Notes: generated from the letters alone by a model not told the origin. Shown: positions 42,137 through 51,440, counted from the stretch's first letter. The stretch: DNA of 64,000 bases from Curvibacter sp. AEP1-3 (GCF_002163715.1 NZ_CP015698.1:3016201-3080200), one strand, 5' to 3'. Translations and numbers: made by a program.

Positions 42137-44319
42137 GACGCCCTCCCGATACGTCCGCTTTGAAGCGCTTCCACAACTTGTGCCTTGGGCCCATCTGCGA
42201 CGATCTGACCGTTATCGATCACGATCAGGCGGTCAATCAGCTCCAGTAAGGAAGTCCGATGGGTGACCAGAATCATGGTTTTGCCGGTGGTGAAACGCCG
42301 CAATCGGCTCTTGAGTGCATCTTCACTCTGGTGGTCCATGGCACTGCTGGGCTCGTCGAGAAGCAACATGGGAGAGTCATTCAACACTGCGCGGGCGATG
42401 CCGACCGCTTGACGCTGGCCTCCTGACAAGGATTCGCCTCGTTCACCGATGGCCATGTCGAATCCTTTGGGATGGCGGTTGGCAAATTCCGTCACACCCG
42501 CAATCTCTGCCGCAGCCAGAATGTCCTGGTCATCGGCAAAGGGCGCTCCCAGTGCAATGTTCTCTTTCAACGTACCGTAAAAGAGGCTGACGTCCTGGGA
42601 CACAAAGCCTGCAGCACGGCGCAGTTCTGCGGGGTCGATCTGCCGCGAATCGATACCGTCAATCAGGATGGCTCCCTCTGTCGGTTGGTGCAGGCCCAGT
42701 ATCAGGCGCTGAATCGTGGATTTTCCTGAACCCACCCGTCCGATAAAGGCTACTTTTTCACCCGCATGGATCTTGAAGGACACCTTGCTCAGTACAGCTT
42801 GTTGCTGGCCCGGGTAGGTAAAGCTGACGTTCTTGAACTCAATCGTTCCCTGAAAACCAGCCCGATGCAGGTATGAGGTTTCTTCTGAACGCTCCGGTTC
42901 TTGCTTCATGTGAGTGTCGACGGAAGCCAACCCACTCTTGGCACTGTGATATTGGAGAAGCAGACCTGCGACTTGTCCGAACGGTGCCATGGCACGACCG
43001 GCCAGCATCGATGCAGCAATGATGGCGCCCATGCTGATCTGATTGTTCATGAGGAGGTACACGCCGACGATGACGCTGGTAACCGACACCAGCTGCTGCA
43101 TGGCTTGTGCAAAGTTCATCGTGCCGTTGGACAGCAGCTTCAGTTTTGTGCCCGTTTGAGCGAGGAATATGGTGCTCTGCTCCCATTTGCGTTGGAAGCT
43201 ACTTTCCGCCACCATGAATTTGATGGTTTCAATGCCCACCAGGCTCTCCACCAGTGTGGCGTTGCGCTGGGAGGTTGCCCGGGACGAGACTTCCACCAGC
43301 TCTTGCATCTTTCGCTGTGTGGCCAGTGACACAACCAAAAGCAGGACGATGCAAACCAGAGGCGGCAGCGTTAACCAAGGCGAAATCCAGATCAGTGCCA
43401 GAAAAAACACCAGCACAAAGGGCAGGTCCACTAGCGTGGTGATGCTCGCAGATGCGACAAAGTCTCTGACGGATTCAAACGCCCGCAGATTCGCTGCAAA
43501 AGATCCTACGGAAGCAGGCCGGTCCGACATCTTGAGGCCCAGTACGCGTTCCATGATGCGTGCAGACAATGTCACATCAATCCGCTTGCCCGCTGTGTCC
43601 AGGATGTAGGCTCGCATGGTGCGCAGCACCGTATCAAACACCATCATCAGCATCACACCAATGGCCAGAACCCACAACGTCTCCTCGGCCCTGTTCGGCA
43701 CCACGCGGTCGTAGACCGTCATCGAGAACATGGGCATGGCCAGCGCAAACATATTGATTAGCAGTGCGGCGATCAAGCTGTCTCGGTAGAGGCGCCAGTT
43801 CTGGAAAACAACCCCCCAGAACCAGTGTTTGGATTTCAGTTCACCGGTGGCAGGCGTGCGAGGGTCAAACTTGAAAACCGGACGCACGAAGAACACCACG
43901 CCGGCAAACAGGGATTCCAAAGCCTCTTTGCTGATCACATCACCGGACTCGCCGCTTTCCGGAAAACGCACTCGCGCTTGGCCGTCCTCCGTCCATTCCA
44001 GTAGCAGGCAAGCCTGTTTGTCCTGCAGCAACAAGATGACGGGCAGTAAGCCAGGGCGCAAATCGCTGAGCTTGCGTCTGGCAAGGCGCGCCGTCAGACC
44101 AGCCCGTGCCGCAGCGCGTGGCAAGAGGGCTGGCGTGACCAGGTTGTTTTCCAGCGGAAGTCCGGCAGACAAGGCTTCTTGCGTGGTGGATATGCCGTAA
44201 ATGCGGGAAATCGAGACCAAGCTGTCCAGCAAGGGGTCGAAATGGGTCCCGTGTTCACCGATCCGCCAATGAGCGGGTTTTGGAGTTGCAGGGCCGGAGG
44301 GAGGCAGGCTGTCTGTCAT
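42133..44319 (-). CDS. Type I secretion ABC transporter (LapB-like) with inactive C39-like domain
   Basis: 728 residues. The N-terminal ~140 residues are a C39-like domain with no catalytic cysteine, expected for transporters that dock RTX proteins without cleaving them. A six-helix exporter core follows (~165-460). The ATPase has Walker A GRVGSGKST (~527-535), signature LSGGQRQ (~629) and Walker B LLLDEPSSAMD (~653). It energises export of the adhesin. The start codon directly abuts the stop of the 107-residue protein gene, and the end overlaps the HlyD gene. Confidence 0.94.
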   Translation of the reverse strand: MTDSLPPSGPATPKPAHWRIGEHGTHFDPLLDSLVSISRIYGISTTQEALSAGLPLENNLVTPALLPRAAARAGLTARLARRKLSDLRPGLLPVILLLQDKQACLLLEWTEDGQARVRFPESGESGDVISKEALESLFAGVVFFVRPVFKFDPRTPATGELKSKHWFWGVVFQNWRLYRDSLIAALLINMFALAMPMFSMTVYDRVVPNRAEETLWVLAIGVMLMMVFDTVLRTMRAYILDTAGKRIDVTLSARIMERVLGLKMSDRPASVGSFAANLRAFESVRDFVASASITTLVDLPFVLVFFLALIWISPWLTLPPLVCIVLLLVVSLATQRKMQELVEVSSRATSQRNATLVESLVGIETIKFMVAESSFQRKWEQSTIFLAQTGTKLKLLSNGTMNFAQAMQQLVSVTSVIVGVYLLMNNQISMGAIIAASMLAGRAMAPFGQVAGLLLQYHSAKSGLASVDTHMKQEPERSEETSYLHRAGFQGTIEFKNVSFTYPGQQQAVLSKVSFKIHAGEKVAFIGRVGSGKSTIQRLILGLHQPTEGAILIDGIDSRQIDPAELRRAAGFVSQDVSLFYGTLKENIALGAPFADDQDILAAAEIAGVTEFANRHPKGFDMAIGERGESLSGGQRQAVGIARAVLNDSPMLLLDEPSSAMDHQSEDALKSRLRRFTTGKTMILVTHRTSLLELIDRLIVIDNGQIVADGPKAQVVEALQSGRIGRAS

Positions 44320-44643
44320 TTAAATAATACGTTGATCGCCACCAAGCAGATTCAGTGCACCCTGCATCCGGTTGCGCAGACCTTTGCGTTTGCTGATCTT
44401 TTGTTGAGCCGCCGCAGGCAAGTCCGTATGCCGGATGACGTTTTTGATAATCAAGGTATCGATCAAGTCCTCCAGCACCCGCACAAATTCAGCATCAGCC
44501 TCTCCAAATCCGCTTCCACTGGAGGTGTGTCCCAGAAACGCCTGGATATCGGGGTGCTCATCGCTCAGCAGCTCGCCGCCGGGCCTTTCCGCGCGGGAGA
44601 GGGAGGCAATCGATCCATCCTCGTTACGCAACACATGGAACAT
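44320..44643 (-). CDS. Small conserved-looking protein of unknown function, first gene of the T1SS operon
   Basis: 107 residues, mostly hydrophilic, without signal peptide or membrane segment. I do not recognise a domain. Features are an acidic N-terminal half (LLSDEHPDIQAFLGH), a helix FGEADAEFVRVLEDLIDTLIIKNVI and a basic C-terminal region (QQKISKRKGLRNRMQ). The stop codon touches the start of the transporter gene with no gap, so translation is coupled. A cytoplasmic regulatory or chaperone role in adhesin export is possible but unproved. Its ribosome-binding site is weak. Confidence 0.8.
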   Translation of the reverse strand: MFHVLRNEDGSIASLSRAERPGGELLSDEHPDIQAFLGHTSSGSGFGEADAEFVRVLEDLIDTLIIKNVIRHTDLPAAAQQKISKRKGLRNRMQGALNLLGGDQRII

Positions 44644-44669
44644 GGCAAGCCGCTTTCAATTGGGACATA

Positions 44670-44688
44670 GGGTTGGGTATGCCAACCC
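44670..44688. promoter_or_regulatory. Hairpin in the leader of the lap secretion operon
   Basis: GGGTTGG/CCAACCC stem with a 5-base loop, 27 bases upstream of the ATG of the 107-residue protein. It could affect translation or bind a regulator. Confidence 0.35.
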
Positions 44689-44776
44689 GGATGGCATTGA
44701 ATGCTAGCACCGCATGATGAAAACAAGGTGCCAAAAATGCCATGTTTTCCATGAATATTTGTTGTAATTGCGCAGT

Positions 44777-45901
44777 TCAGGTCGCCGGCAAGGCTGATGC
44801 GTTGTGGATGATCCCTCCACCAAGGCATACATCCCCGTCATACAACACCGCGGATTGACCGGGCGTCACTGCCCATTGCGCTTGGGGAAATTGCAGGGCA
44901 AATGCATCGGCGCCTAGGGGTTCGAATCCGCATGGTGCATCAGCTTGGCGATACCGCGTTTTGGCGGCCGCTGTCATGGGGATGGGTGCTTCGCTACTAA
45001 CCCAAGAGGCGTTCAGGGCTTCCAGGCGTTCCGATTGCAACCAAGGGTGATCGTGCCCCTGTACGACCCATAGCGTGTTGTTCGGCAAATCTTTGCGCGC
45101 AACAAACCACGGCGTGTGTTCGCCACCACCTCGCTGAGCACCTCTGGCTTTGATGCCGCCTATGCCCAGGCCTTGGCGTTGGCCCAATGTGTAGAACGAC
45201 AGGCCCACGTGTTCCCCGATGGTGTGGCCTTTGGGGTTCTTGATGGGCCCCGGCTCCTTGGAGATATAGCGGTTCAAAAACTCGCGGAACGGCCGCTCCC
45301 CAATGAAGCAGATGCCCGTGGAGTCCTTCTTCTTGGCATTGGGCAGGCCAATGTCGTCGGCGATACGGCGTACCTCGGTTTTATGGAGCTCCCCCACAGG
45401 AAAAAGTGTTTTGGACAGCTGAGCCTGGTTCAACCGGTGCAAAAAATAGCTCTGGTCCTTGGCCGGGTCCAAGCCTTTGAGTAACTCGTGCTTGCCGCTG
45501 GAAGCATTGAGGCGAACTCTTGCGTAGTGTCCGGTAGCAATCTTTTCGGCGCCCAAACGCATGGCATGGTCCAAAAATGCCTTGAATTTGATTTCGGCAT
45601 TGCAAAGAATGTCGGGGTTCGGGGTGCGGCCTGCCTGGTATTCGTGCAGGAACTCCGCAAACACGCGGTCACGGTATTCGGCCGCAAAGTTGACGTGCTC
45701 GATTTCAATGCCCAGCACATCGGCGACGGCTGCGGCATCGACGAAGTCGATATTGGAGGAGCAGTATTCGCTGTCGTCGTCATCTTCCCAGTTCTTCATG
45801 AAGATGCCGACCACCTCATGCCCTTGCTGTTTCAAAAGATGGGCGGTAACAGCCGAATCCACGCCACCGCTCAGGCCCACGACAATACGTTGCTTACTCA
45901 T
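44777..45901 (-). CDS. mnmA: tRNA-specific 2-thiouridylase MnmA
   Basis: 374-residue enzyme adding sulfur to U34 of tRNA-Lys, -Glu and -Gln. The PP-loop ATP site is [15 protein letters not shown] at the N-terminus. The two catalytic cysteines are in [12 protein letters not shown] and [12 protein letters not shown]. The start lies six bases after a TAAAAT hexamer on the minus strand, with no Shine-Dalgarno sequence. Confidence 0.97.
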   Translation of the reverse strand: MSKQRIVVGLSGGVDSAVTAHLLKQQGHEVVGIFMKNWEDDDDSEYCSSNIDFVDAAAVADVLGIEIEHVNFAAEYRDRVFAEFLHEYQAGRTPNPDILCNAEIKFKAFLDHAMRLGAEKIATGHYARVRLNASSGKHELLKGLDPAKDQSYFLHRLNQAQLSKTLFPVGELHKTEVRRIADDIGLPNAKKKDSTGICFIGERPFREFLNRYISKEPGPIKNPKGHTIGEHVGLSFYTLGQRQGLGIGGIKARGAQRGGGEHTPWFVARKDLPNNTLWVVQGHDHPWLQSERLEALNASWVSSEAPIPMTAAAKTRYRQADAPCGFEPLGADAFALQFPQAQWAVTPGQSAVLYDGDVCLGGGIIHNASALPAT

Positions 45902-45907
45902 GCCCTG

Positions 45908-45913
45908 ATTTTA
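45908..45913 (-). promoter_or_regulatory. -10 hexamer 6 bases before mnmA ATG (leaderless candidate)
   Basis: Minus strand TAAAAT, spacer CAGGGC, ATG. No clear -35 at canonical distance. Confidence 0.5.
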
Positions 45914-45940
45914 GTCCCCGTTGCAGGTGTCAGCATGGAG

Positions 45941-45999
45941 TGTCAAATTTGCCCCTCGCGCCCGCGGAATATGCGCAAGCAGCTATTATTTTTGTAGCG
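45941..45999 (-). repeat. Interspersed repeat copy overlapping the Nudix gene stop codon
   Basis: Minus strand CGCTACAAAAATAATAGCTG, then CTTGCGCATATTCC, then GCGCGAGGGGC. It supplies the Nudix gene's TAA stop and lies between that gene and mnmA. Confidence 0.65.
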
Positions 46000-46489
46000 T
46001 TTGCAAAGATGCCCAAACGCTGGGATCGGTGTGAATCACATCCAGCGGGTAGCGTTGGCCGCGCAGATAGTCTTCCATGCACTGGAGCAACAAGGGACTG
46101 CGATGCCGGTCCTTGCTAGTGCGGATTTCATCCGGCGTCAGCCACAGGGCCCGCACGATACCGTGGTCCAGCGCCTTGCCTTCGATTCGTTCGCCAACGG
46201 TGCCGCAAAAAGCAAAGCGCAGGTAGGTAATGTCTTGCGGGCCGTCCGGCAGCTCGCGCACGAACCGCGAAAGGTAGATCCCTACCAGTGCGCCGGGTAC
46301 AAAGGGGTAAGCCGTTTCTTCCAGTACCTCGCGTGCGCAGCCTTGGACGGGAGACTCACCCGGGTCCAGGTGACCGGCGGGGTTGTTGAGTCGCAGGCCT
46401 TCGGGGGTGTGCTCCTCCACCAGAAGAAAGCGGCCGTTCTGCTCAATCACTGCCGCCACCGTGGCACTGGGTTTCCATCGTTCGGTCAT
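45986..46489 (-). CDS. Nudix hydrolase (NudJ-like)
   Basis: 167 residues. The Nudix box reads GHLDPGESPVQGCAREVLEETAY with all metal-binding glutamates (GX5EX7REUXEE). The family member next to MnmA in many proteobacteria is NudJ, a thiamine-pyrophosphate/nucleotide phosphatase; the assignment here rests on location and similarity. It lies 84 bases upstream of mnmA on the same strand. A CATAAT hexamer lies five bases before the ATG. The stop codon lies within an interspersed repeat. Confidence 0.9.
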   Translation of the reverse strand: MTERWKPSATVAAVIEQNGRFLLVEEHTPEGLRLNNPAGHLDPGESPVQGCAREVLEETAYPFVPGALVGIYLSRFVRELPDGPQDITYLRFAFCGTVGERIEGKALDHGIVRALWLTPDEIRTSKDRHRSPLLLQCMEDYLRGQRYPLDVIHTDPSVWASLQTLQK

Positions 46490-46494
46490 GGATG

Positions 46495-46500
46495 ATTATG
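46495..46500 (-). promoter_or_regulatory. -10-like hexamer 5 bases before the Nudix gene ATG
   Basis: Minus strand CATAAT, spacer CATCC, ATG. Slightly shorter spacing than in the other leaderless candidates. Confidence 0.35.
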
Positions 46501-46611
46501 TGTATTTAGCGCAAAAGTCTTTGCCGAAAGCCGCAACTTTAGCCCTATGGAATGCAGGGAAACTCATGTAAGCTAACAGACAGCTTGAATCCAACTCTAT
46601 AGGAGTGCCCC

Positions 46612-47739
46612 ATGCACATAGGCGTACCCGCTGAAACACTGGCGGGAGAGACCCGAGTTGCCGTGACCCCGGAGACAGTGAAGAAACTGAAATCCCAGGG
46701 GCACACGGTGCGTGTTCAATCCGGAGCCGGTCTTGCCGCGAGCGTGACTGACGAGGCCTATGTCGCCGCCGGTGCAGAGATTACCGACGCAGCAGGTGCC
46801 TTGGGAAGCGAGCTGGTACTCAAGGTACGCACCCCCGTGGACGCGGAGGCAGCAATGATGACCCCTGGTGCCACGCTGGTAGGCATGCTCAATCCGTTCG
46901 ATGCAGAGGGCCTGCAGCGTCTGGCTGCTGCCCAGCTCAATGCCTATGCGTTAGAAGCGGCACCCCGTACCACCCGTGCGCAAAGCATGGACGTGCTCTC
47001 CAGCCAAGCCAACATCGCCGGCTACAAAGCCGTGATGATGGCGGCTGACAAGTACCAACGCTTTTTCCCCATGTTGATGACGGCTGCCGGCACTGTCAAA
47101 GCGGCACGCGTTGTCATCCTCGGCGTTGGTGTGGCCGGTTTGCAGGCCATCGCCACTGCCAAGCGCTTGGGCGCAGTGATTGAAGCCTCGGATGTGCGCC
47201 CCAGCGTCAAAGAACAGGTCGAATCTCTCGGGGCCAAGTTCATCGACGTGCCTTATGAGACGGATGAAGAGAAAGAAGCCGCTGTCGGCGTGGGCGGATA
47301 CGCCAAGCCCATGCCCCAGAGCTGGCTGGACCGCCAGAAGGCGGAGGTTGCCAAGCGCGTGGCGCAGGCTGATGTGGTTATCAGCACCGCGCTGATTCCC
47401 GGTCGCGCAGCCCCCACGTTGATTACCGAGGACATGGTCAAGTCCATGAAGCCCGGTTCGGTGATTGTGGATATTGCTGCGGGCAAGGGCCCGAACGGTG
47501 GCGGTAACTGCCCCCTGTCCGAGGCCGACAAAACCGTCGTCAAACACGGCGTGACCCTGATCGGTGAAACCAATTTGCCTGCGCTGGTAGCGGCGGATGC
47601 TTCGTCGCTCTATGCGCGCAACGTGCTGGACTTCCTGAAGTTGATCATCAACAAGGAAGGTGCCTTGCACGTGGACCTGGAAGACGACATCGTGGCAGCC
47701 TGCCTGGTGACCCAAGGCGGCGAAGTGCGTCGCAAGTAA
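46612..47739 (+). CDS. pntAA: NAD(P) transhydrogenase subunit alpha 1 (PntAA)
   Basis: 375-residue soluble domain I, the NAD(H)-binding part of the proton-pumping transhydrogenase. The N-terminus MHIGVPAETLAGETRVAVTP is diagnostic, and the Rossmann motif VVILGVGVAGLQA and the catalytic-loop region VRPSVKEQVESLGAKF are present. TAGGAG precedes the ATG. Because domain II is split onto separate genes, this is the three-gene form of the enzyme. Confidence 0.95.
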   Translation: MHIGVPAETLAGETRVAVTPETVKKLKSQGHTVRVQSGAGLAASVTDEAYVAAGAEITDAAGALGSELVLKVRTPVDAEAAMMTPGATLVGMLNPFDAEGLQRLAAAQLNAYALEAAPRTTRAQSMDVLSSQANIAGYKAVMMAADKYQRFFPMLMTAAGTVKAARVVILGVGVAGLQAIATAKRLGAVIEASDVRPSVKEQVESLGAKFIDVPYETDEEKEAAVGVGGYAKPMPQSWLDRQKAEVAKRVAQADVVISTALIPGRAAPTLITEDMVKSMKPGSVIVDIAAGKGPNGGGNCPLSEADKTVVKHGVTLIGETNLPALVAADASSLYARNVLDFLKLIINKEGALHVDLEDDIVAACLVTQGGEVRRK

Positions 47740-47799
47740 ACCGCGCACACCACCCTACGCCCCTCAGTTCATTTACCTACCCTTTCAAGGAGCGACACC

Positions 47800-48120
47800 A
47801 TGGAAATGGTTTCCCCCACCATCCTGAACCTGATCATTTTTGTGCTGGCCATTTACGTGGGTTACCACGTGGTCTGGACCGTGACCCCTGCACTGCACAC
47901 GCCGCTGATGGCCGTGACCAACGCCATTTCTGCCATCGTCATCGTCGGCGCCATGCTGGCCGCTGCGCTGACGGAAACCACCTTGGGCAAATCCATGGGC
48001 GTGCTGGCTGTGGCCTTGGCGGCCGTCAATGTGTTCGGCGGTTTCATGGTAACCCGCCGCATGCTGGAAATGTTCAAAAAGAAAGAAAAGAAAGCCCCCA
48101 ACTCAGGAGCCAAAGAATGA
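47800..48120 (+). CDS. pntAB: NAD(P) transhydrogenase membrane subunit alpha 2 (PntAB)
   Basis: 106 residues with about three to four transmembrane helices, matching the C-terminal membrane part of PntA in E. coli. The conserved sequences LIIFVLAIYVGYHVVW and TPLMAVTNAISAI are visible. AAGGAG precedes the start, and the stop overlaps pntB by four bases. Confidence 0.94.
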   Translation: MEMVSPTILNLIIFVLAIYVGYHVVWTVTPALHTPLMAVTNAISAIVIVGAMLAAALTETTLGKSMGVLAVALAAVNVFGGFMVTRRMLEMFKKKEKKAPNSGAKE

Positions 48121-49553
48121 GCCTGAATCTCGTCACCCTGTTGTATCTCTTTGCCAGCGTCTGCTTTATCCAGGCGCTCAAGGGTCTGTCCCATCCCACT
48201 ACCTCGATCCGGGGCAATGTCTTTGGTATGGTGGGTATGGCAGTGGCCGTGTTCACCACCGGCGCTCTGATTTTCAAGCTCGCAGGCCAGCTCGGTCAGG
48301 ACGGCATGACAGGCATGGCCTGGGTGTTGGGCGCCTTGCTGGTAGGCGGCACTGCCGGTACCGTAATGGCCAAGCGCGTGGAGATGACCAAGATGCCGGA
48401 GCTGGTGGCCTTCATGCATAGCATGATCGGTTTGGCAGCAGTATTCATTGCGGTGGCTGCAGTGGCCGAACCTTGGGCCTTCAGTATTGCTGAAAAAGGG
48501 GGAGCCATTCCCGGTGGCAACCGGATTGAATTGGCCTTGGGCGCGTTCATCGGCGCGGTGACCTTCAGCGGCTCCGTGATTGCCTTCGGCAAGTTGTCCG
48601 GCAAGTACAAGTTCCGCCTGTTCCAGGGCGCCCCGGTCACCTTCCCCGGCCAGCACAAGCTCAATCTGGTGCTGGGCCTAGCGTCGGTCTTCTTTGTGTT
48701 CGGCTTCTGGCATTCCCAGAGTCCCATGGACTTCGCCCTGATTCTGGCGCTGGGCTTTGTGATGGGTGTGCTCATCATCATTCCCATCGGCGGCGCGGAC
48801 ATGCCGGTGGTCGTCTCCATGCTCAACAGCTATTCCGGCTGGGCGGCTGCAGGCATCGGTTTCAGTTTGAACAACAGCATGCTCATCATTGCCGGCTCAC
48901 TGGTCGGGTCCAGCGGCGCCATCCTGAGTTACATCATGTGCAAGGCGATGAACCGCTCGTTCTTCAACGTGATTCTGGGCGGCTTCGGTGGTGACGCGTC
49001 TTCGGGCCCGGCGGGTGCTGCGGTGCAACGCACCGTCAAAAGCGGCAGCGCGGATGACGCAGCCTTTGTGTTGGGCAATGCCGAGACGGTGGTGATCGTG
49101 CCCGGCTACGGCTTGGCAGTGGCCCGCGCTCAACACGCCGTCAAAGAACTGGCTGCCAAGCTCACCGAAAAGGGCATTACCGTCAAGTACGCCATTCACC
49201 CGGTTGCAGGGCGTATGCCCGGCCACATGAACGTACTGTTGGCCGAAGCCGAAGTGCCTTACGACCAGGTGTTTGAGATGGAAGACATCAACGGCGAGTT
49301 CGGCCAGGCCGATGTCGCCATCATCCTGGGCGCCAACGACGTGGTGAACCCTGCAGCCCACACCAAGGGCAGCCCGATTTACGGCATGCCTATCCTCGAG
49401 GCCTACAAGGCCAAGACCATCATCGTGAACAAGCGCTCCATGGCCGCGGGCTATGCCGGTCTGGACAATGAGTTGTTCTACATGGACAAGACCATGATGG
49501 TGTTCGGTGACGCCAAGAAGGTCGTTGAAGATATGGGCAAAGCCATCGAATAG
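48117..49553 (+). CDS. pntB: NAD(P) transhydrogenase subunit beta
   Basis: 478 residues. Membrane domain II (about 1-270) is followed by the NADP(H)-binding domain III, with VVIVPGYGLAVARAQ and IHPVAGRMPGHMNVLLAEA. Together with the two alpha subunits it couples proton entry to NADPH formation across the inner membrane. It is translationally coupled to pntAB. Confidence 0.96.
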   Translation: MSLNLVTLLYLFASVCFIQALKGLSHPTTSIRGNVFGMVGMAVAVFTTGALIFKLAGQLGQDGMTGMAWVLGALLVGGTAGTVMAKRVEMTKMPELVAFMHSMIGLAAVFIAVAAVAEPWAFSIAEKGGAIPGGNRIELALGAFIGAVTFSGSVIAFGKLSGKYKFRLFQGAPVTFPGQHKLNLVLGLASVFFVFGFWHSQSPMDFALILALGFVMGVLIIIPIGGADMPVVVSMLNSYSGWAAAGIGFSLNNSMLIIAGSLVGSSGAILSYIMCKAMNRSFFNVILGGFGGDASSGPAGAAVQRTVKSGSADDAAFVLGNAETVVIVPGYGLAVARAQHAVKELAAKLTEKGITVKYAIHPVAGRMPGHMNVLLAEAEVPYDQVFEMEDINGEFGQADVAIILGANDVVNPAAHTKGSPIYGMPILEAYKAKTIIVNKRSMAAGYAGLDNELFYMDKTMMVFGDAKKVVEDMGKAIE

Positions 49554-49571
49554 AGGCGTACGCCTAAGGAC

Positions 49572-49603
49572 AGCCCGCCTAAGGTAAACACCGTGGGCGG
49601 GCT
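49572..49603 (+). terminator. Possible terminator hairpin after pntB
   Basis: AGCCCGCC/GGCGGGCT stem with a 16-base loop, 18 bases after the pntB stop. No T-run follows, so it may be only a partial barrier before fadD. Confidence 0.4.
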
Positions 49604-49658
49604 GGTTGGCCTGCATGAAAATGGCAGGCTGCATAAAAATAGACCGGAGACACAAGAC

Positions 49659-51332
49659 ATGACTGATCGCGTTTGGCTTGGCAGCTACCCACAAGGTGTG
49701 CCTGCTGACATCGACCCTGCCAAATACTCCTCTTTGGTGGCCTTGTTGGAAGAAAGCTTTCGCAAGTACGAAAGCCGCGTGGCCTACAACTTCATGGGCA
49801 AGGACCTTAGCTTCGGCCAAACCGACAGCCTGAGCCTGGCGGTTGCGGCGTATCTGCAGGGTCTGGGTCTGGTCAAGGGTGACCGCGTCGCCATCATGAT
49901 GCCCAACGTGCCTCAATACCCGATTGCGGTGGCTGCCATCCTTCGTGCCGGGTTTGTGGTGGTGAATGTGAACCCCTTGTACACCGCCCGGGAGTTGGAA
50001 CATCAACTCAAGGACTCCGGCTCCAAGGCCATCATCATCATTGAGAACTTCGCTCACACCCTGGAAAAGTGCATTGCCGCCACGCCAGTCAAGCATGTGG
50101 TGCTGTGCTCCATGGGTGACCGACTGGGTCTGCTCAAAGGCACCCTTGTGAATTACGTGGTGCGCAACGTCAAGAAGATGGTGCCTGCCTACAACCTGCC
50201 TCATGCGGTACGGTTTAACGAGGCGGTGGCCCGCGGCACCAAGGCTCCTTTCAAGAAGCCCGACATCAAGGCGGATGACGTAGCGGTATTGCAGTACACC
50301 GGCGGCACCACTGGTGTGTCCAAGGGAGCAGTGCTCTTGCACCGCAACGTGATCGCCAATACGTTGCAGTCCGAGGCTTGGTACGCACCCGCCATGGCCA
50401 AGGTGCCGGCGGAGCAGCAACCCACCACGGTGTGTGCGCTGCCGCTGTACCACGTGTTCGCCTTTACGGTCGGCATGATGCTGTCCATGCGCACGGGCGG
50501 CAAACTGATCCTGATCCCGAACCCGCGTGATATTCCCGGCGTACTGAAAGAGCTGTCCAAGCACACCATCCACAGCTTTCCCGCTGTCAACACCTTGTTC
50601 AATGGTTTGGCGAATCACCCCGACTTCAATACCGTGGACTGGAGCCACCTGAAAGTGGCGGTGGGTGGTGGCACCGCGGTGCAGAGTGGTGTGGCCAAGT
50701 TGTGGTTTGAGAAGACCGGTTGCCCCATCTGTGAGGGCTATGGGCTGAGCGAAACTTCGCCTACGGTGAGCTGCAACCCCATCACTTCCAACGAATACAC
50801 CGGCACCATCGGCGTGCCCTTGCCCAGCACCTACATGAAGCTGCTGGACGACGACGGTGTGGAAGTGGCGGAAGGCCAGAGCGGCGAGATCGCCATCAAG
50901 GGCCCTCAGGTCATGGCGGGTTACTGGCAGCGTCCGGATGAAACCGCCAAGGTCATGACGCCGGATGGCTACTTCAAGACCGGCGACATCGGCGTGGTGG
51001 ATGCCCGTGGCTTCTTCAAAATTGTGGATCGCAAGAAGGACATGATTCTGGTCAGCGGCTTCAACGTGTTCCCTACCGAACTCGAAGACGTGGTCACCCA
51101 GATGCCTGGCGTCTTGGAGTGCGCATGCGTGGGCGTGGTCGATGCCAAGTCCGGCGAGGCCGTCAAGCTGGTAATCGTCAAGAAAGACCCCAACCTCAGC
51201 GAAGAAGATGTGCGCAACTTCTGCAAAGAGAACCTGACCGGCTACAAACAGCCCAAGGTCGTGGAGTTCCGCGCCGATTTGCCGAAAACCCCGGTCGGCA
51301 AGATCCTGCGGCGCGAATTGCGCGAGAAATAA
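49659..51332 (+). CDS. fadD: Long-chain-fatty-acid-CoA ligase
   Basis: 557-residue AMP-forming acyl-CoA synthetase for fatty-acid activation before beta-oxidation. The P-loop YTGGTTGVSKGAVL, the A8-type motif GYFKTGDIGVVDARGFFKIVDRKKDMI and the final lysine region PKTPVGKILRRELR are present. The start MTDRVWLGSYP at 49659 is chosen because it begins the conserved part; an upstream in-frame ATG at 49593 overlaps a hairpin. Confidence 0.93.
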   Translation: MTDRVWLGSYPQGVPADIDPAKYSSLVALLEESFRKYESRVAYNFMGKDLSFGQTDSLSLAVAAYLQGLGLVKGDRVAIMMPNVPQYPIAVAAILRAGFVVVNVNPLYTARELEHQLKDSGSKAIIIIENFAHTLEKCIAATPVKHVVLCSMGDRLGLLKGTLVNYVVRNVKKMVPAYNLPHAVRFNEAVARGTKAPFKKPDIKADDVAVLQYTGGTTGVSKGAVLLHRNVIANTLQSEAWYAPAMAKVPAEQQPTTVCALPLYHVFAFTVGMMLSMRTGGKLILIPNPRDIPGVLKELSKHTIHSFPAVNTLFNGLANHPDFNTVDWSHLKVAVGGGTAVQSGVAKLWFEKTGCPICEGYGLSETSPTVSCNPITSNEYTGTIGVPLPSTYMKLLDDDGVEVAEGQSGEIAIKGPQVMAGYWQRPDETAKVMTPDGYFKTGDIGVVDARGFFKIVDRKKDMILVSGFNVFPTELEDVVTQMPGVLECACVGVVDAKSGEAVKLVIVKKDPNLSEEDVRNFCKENLTGYKQPKVVEFRADLPKTPVGKILRRELREK

Positions 51333-51373
51333 GCGTTGTTCCCTCCTCCTGGAGGAAAACCTCGGCAGCAACG

Positions 51374-51393
51374 GCGGCCTTCGGGCCGCTTTT
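51374..51393 (+). terminator. Rho-independent terminator after fadD
   Basis: GCGGCC-TTCG-GGCCGC with a UUCG-type tetraloop and a TTTT tail, 41 bases after the fadD stop. Confidence 0.85.
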
Positions 51394-51440
51394 GCTTTGT
51401 GGCTTGCTAAGCTCCGTGTTTTGCATCTGATTCCTATGCC

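Noticed and set aside
44644..44776. c-di-GMP riboswitch upstream of the secretion operon
   Set aside because: The conserved GEMM-type core sequences are absent; only a short simple hairpin is seen.
44915..44945. tRNA-like T-loop sequence GGTTCGAATCC
   Set aside because: It lies inside the mnmA coding region and no acceptor or anticodon arms can be formed around it.
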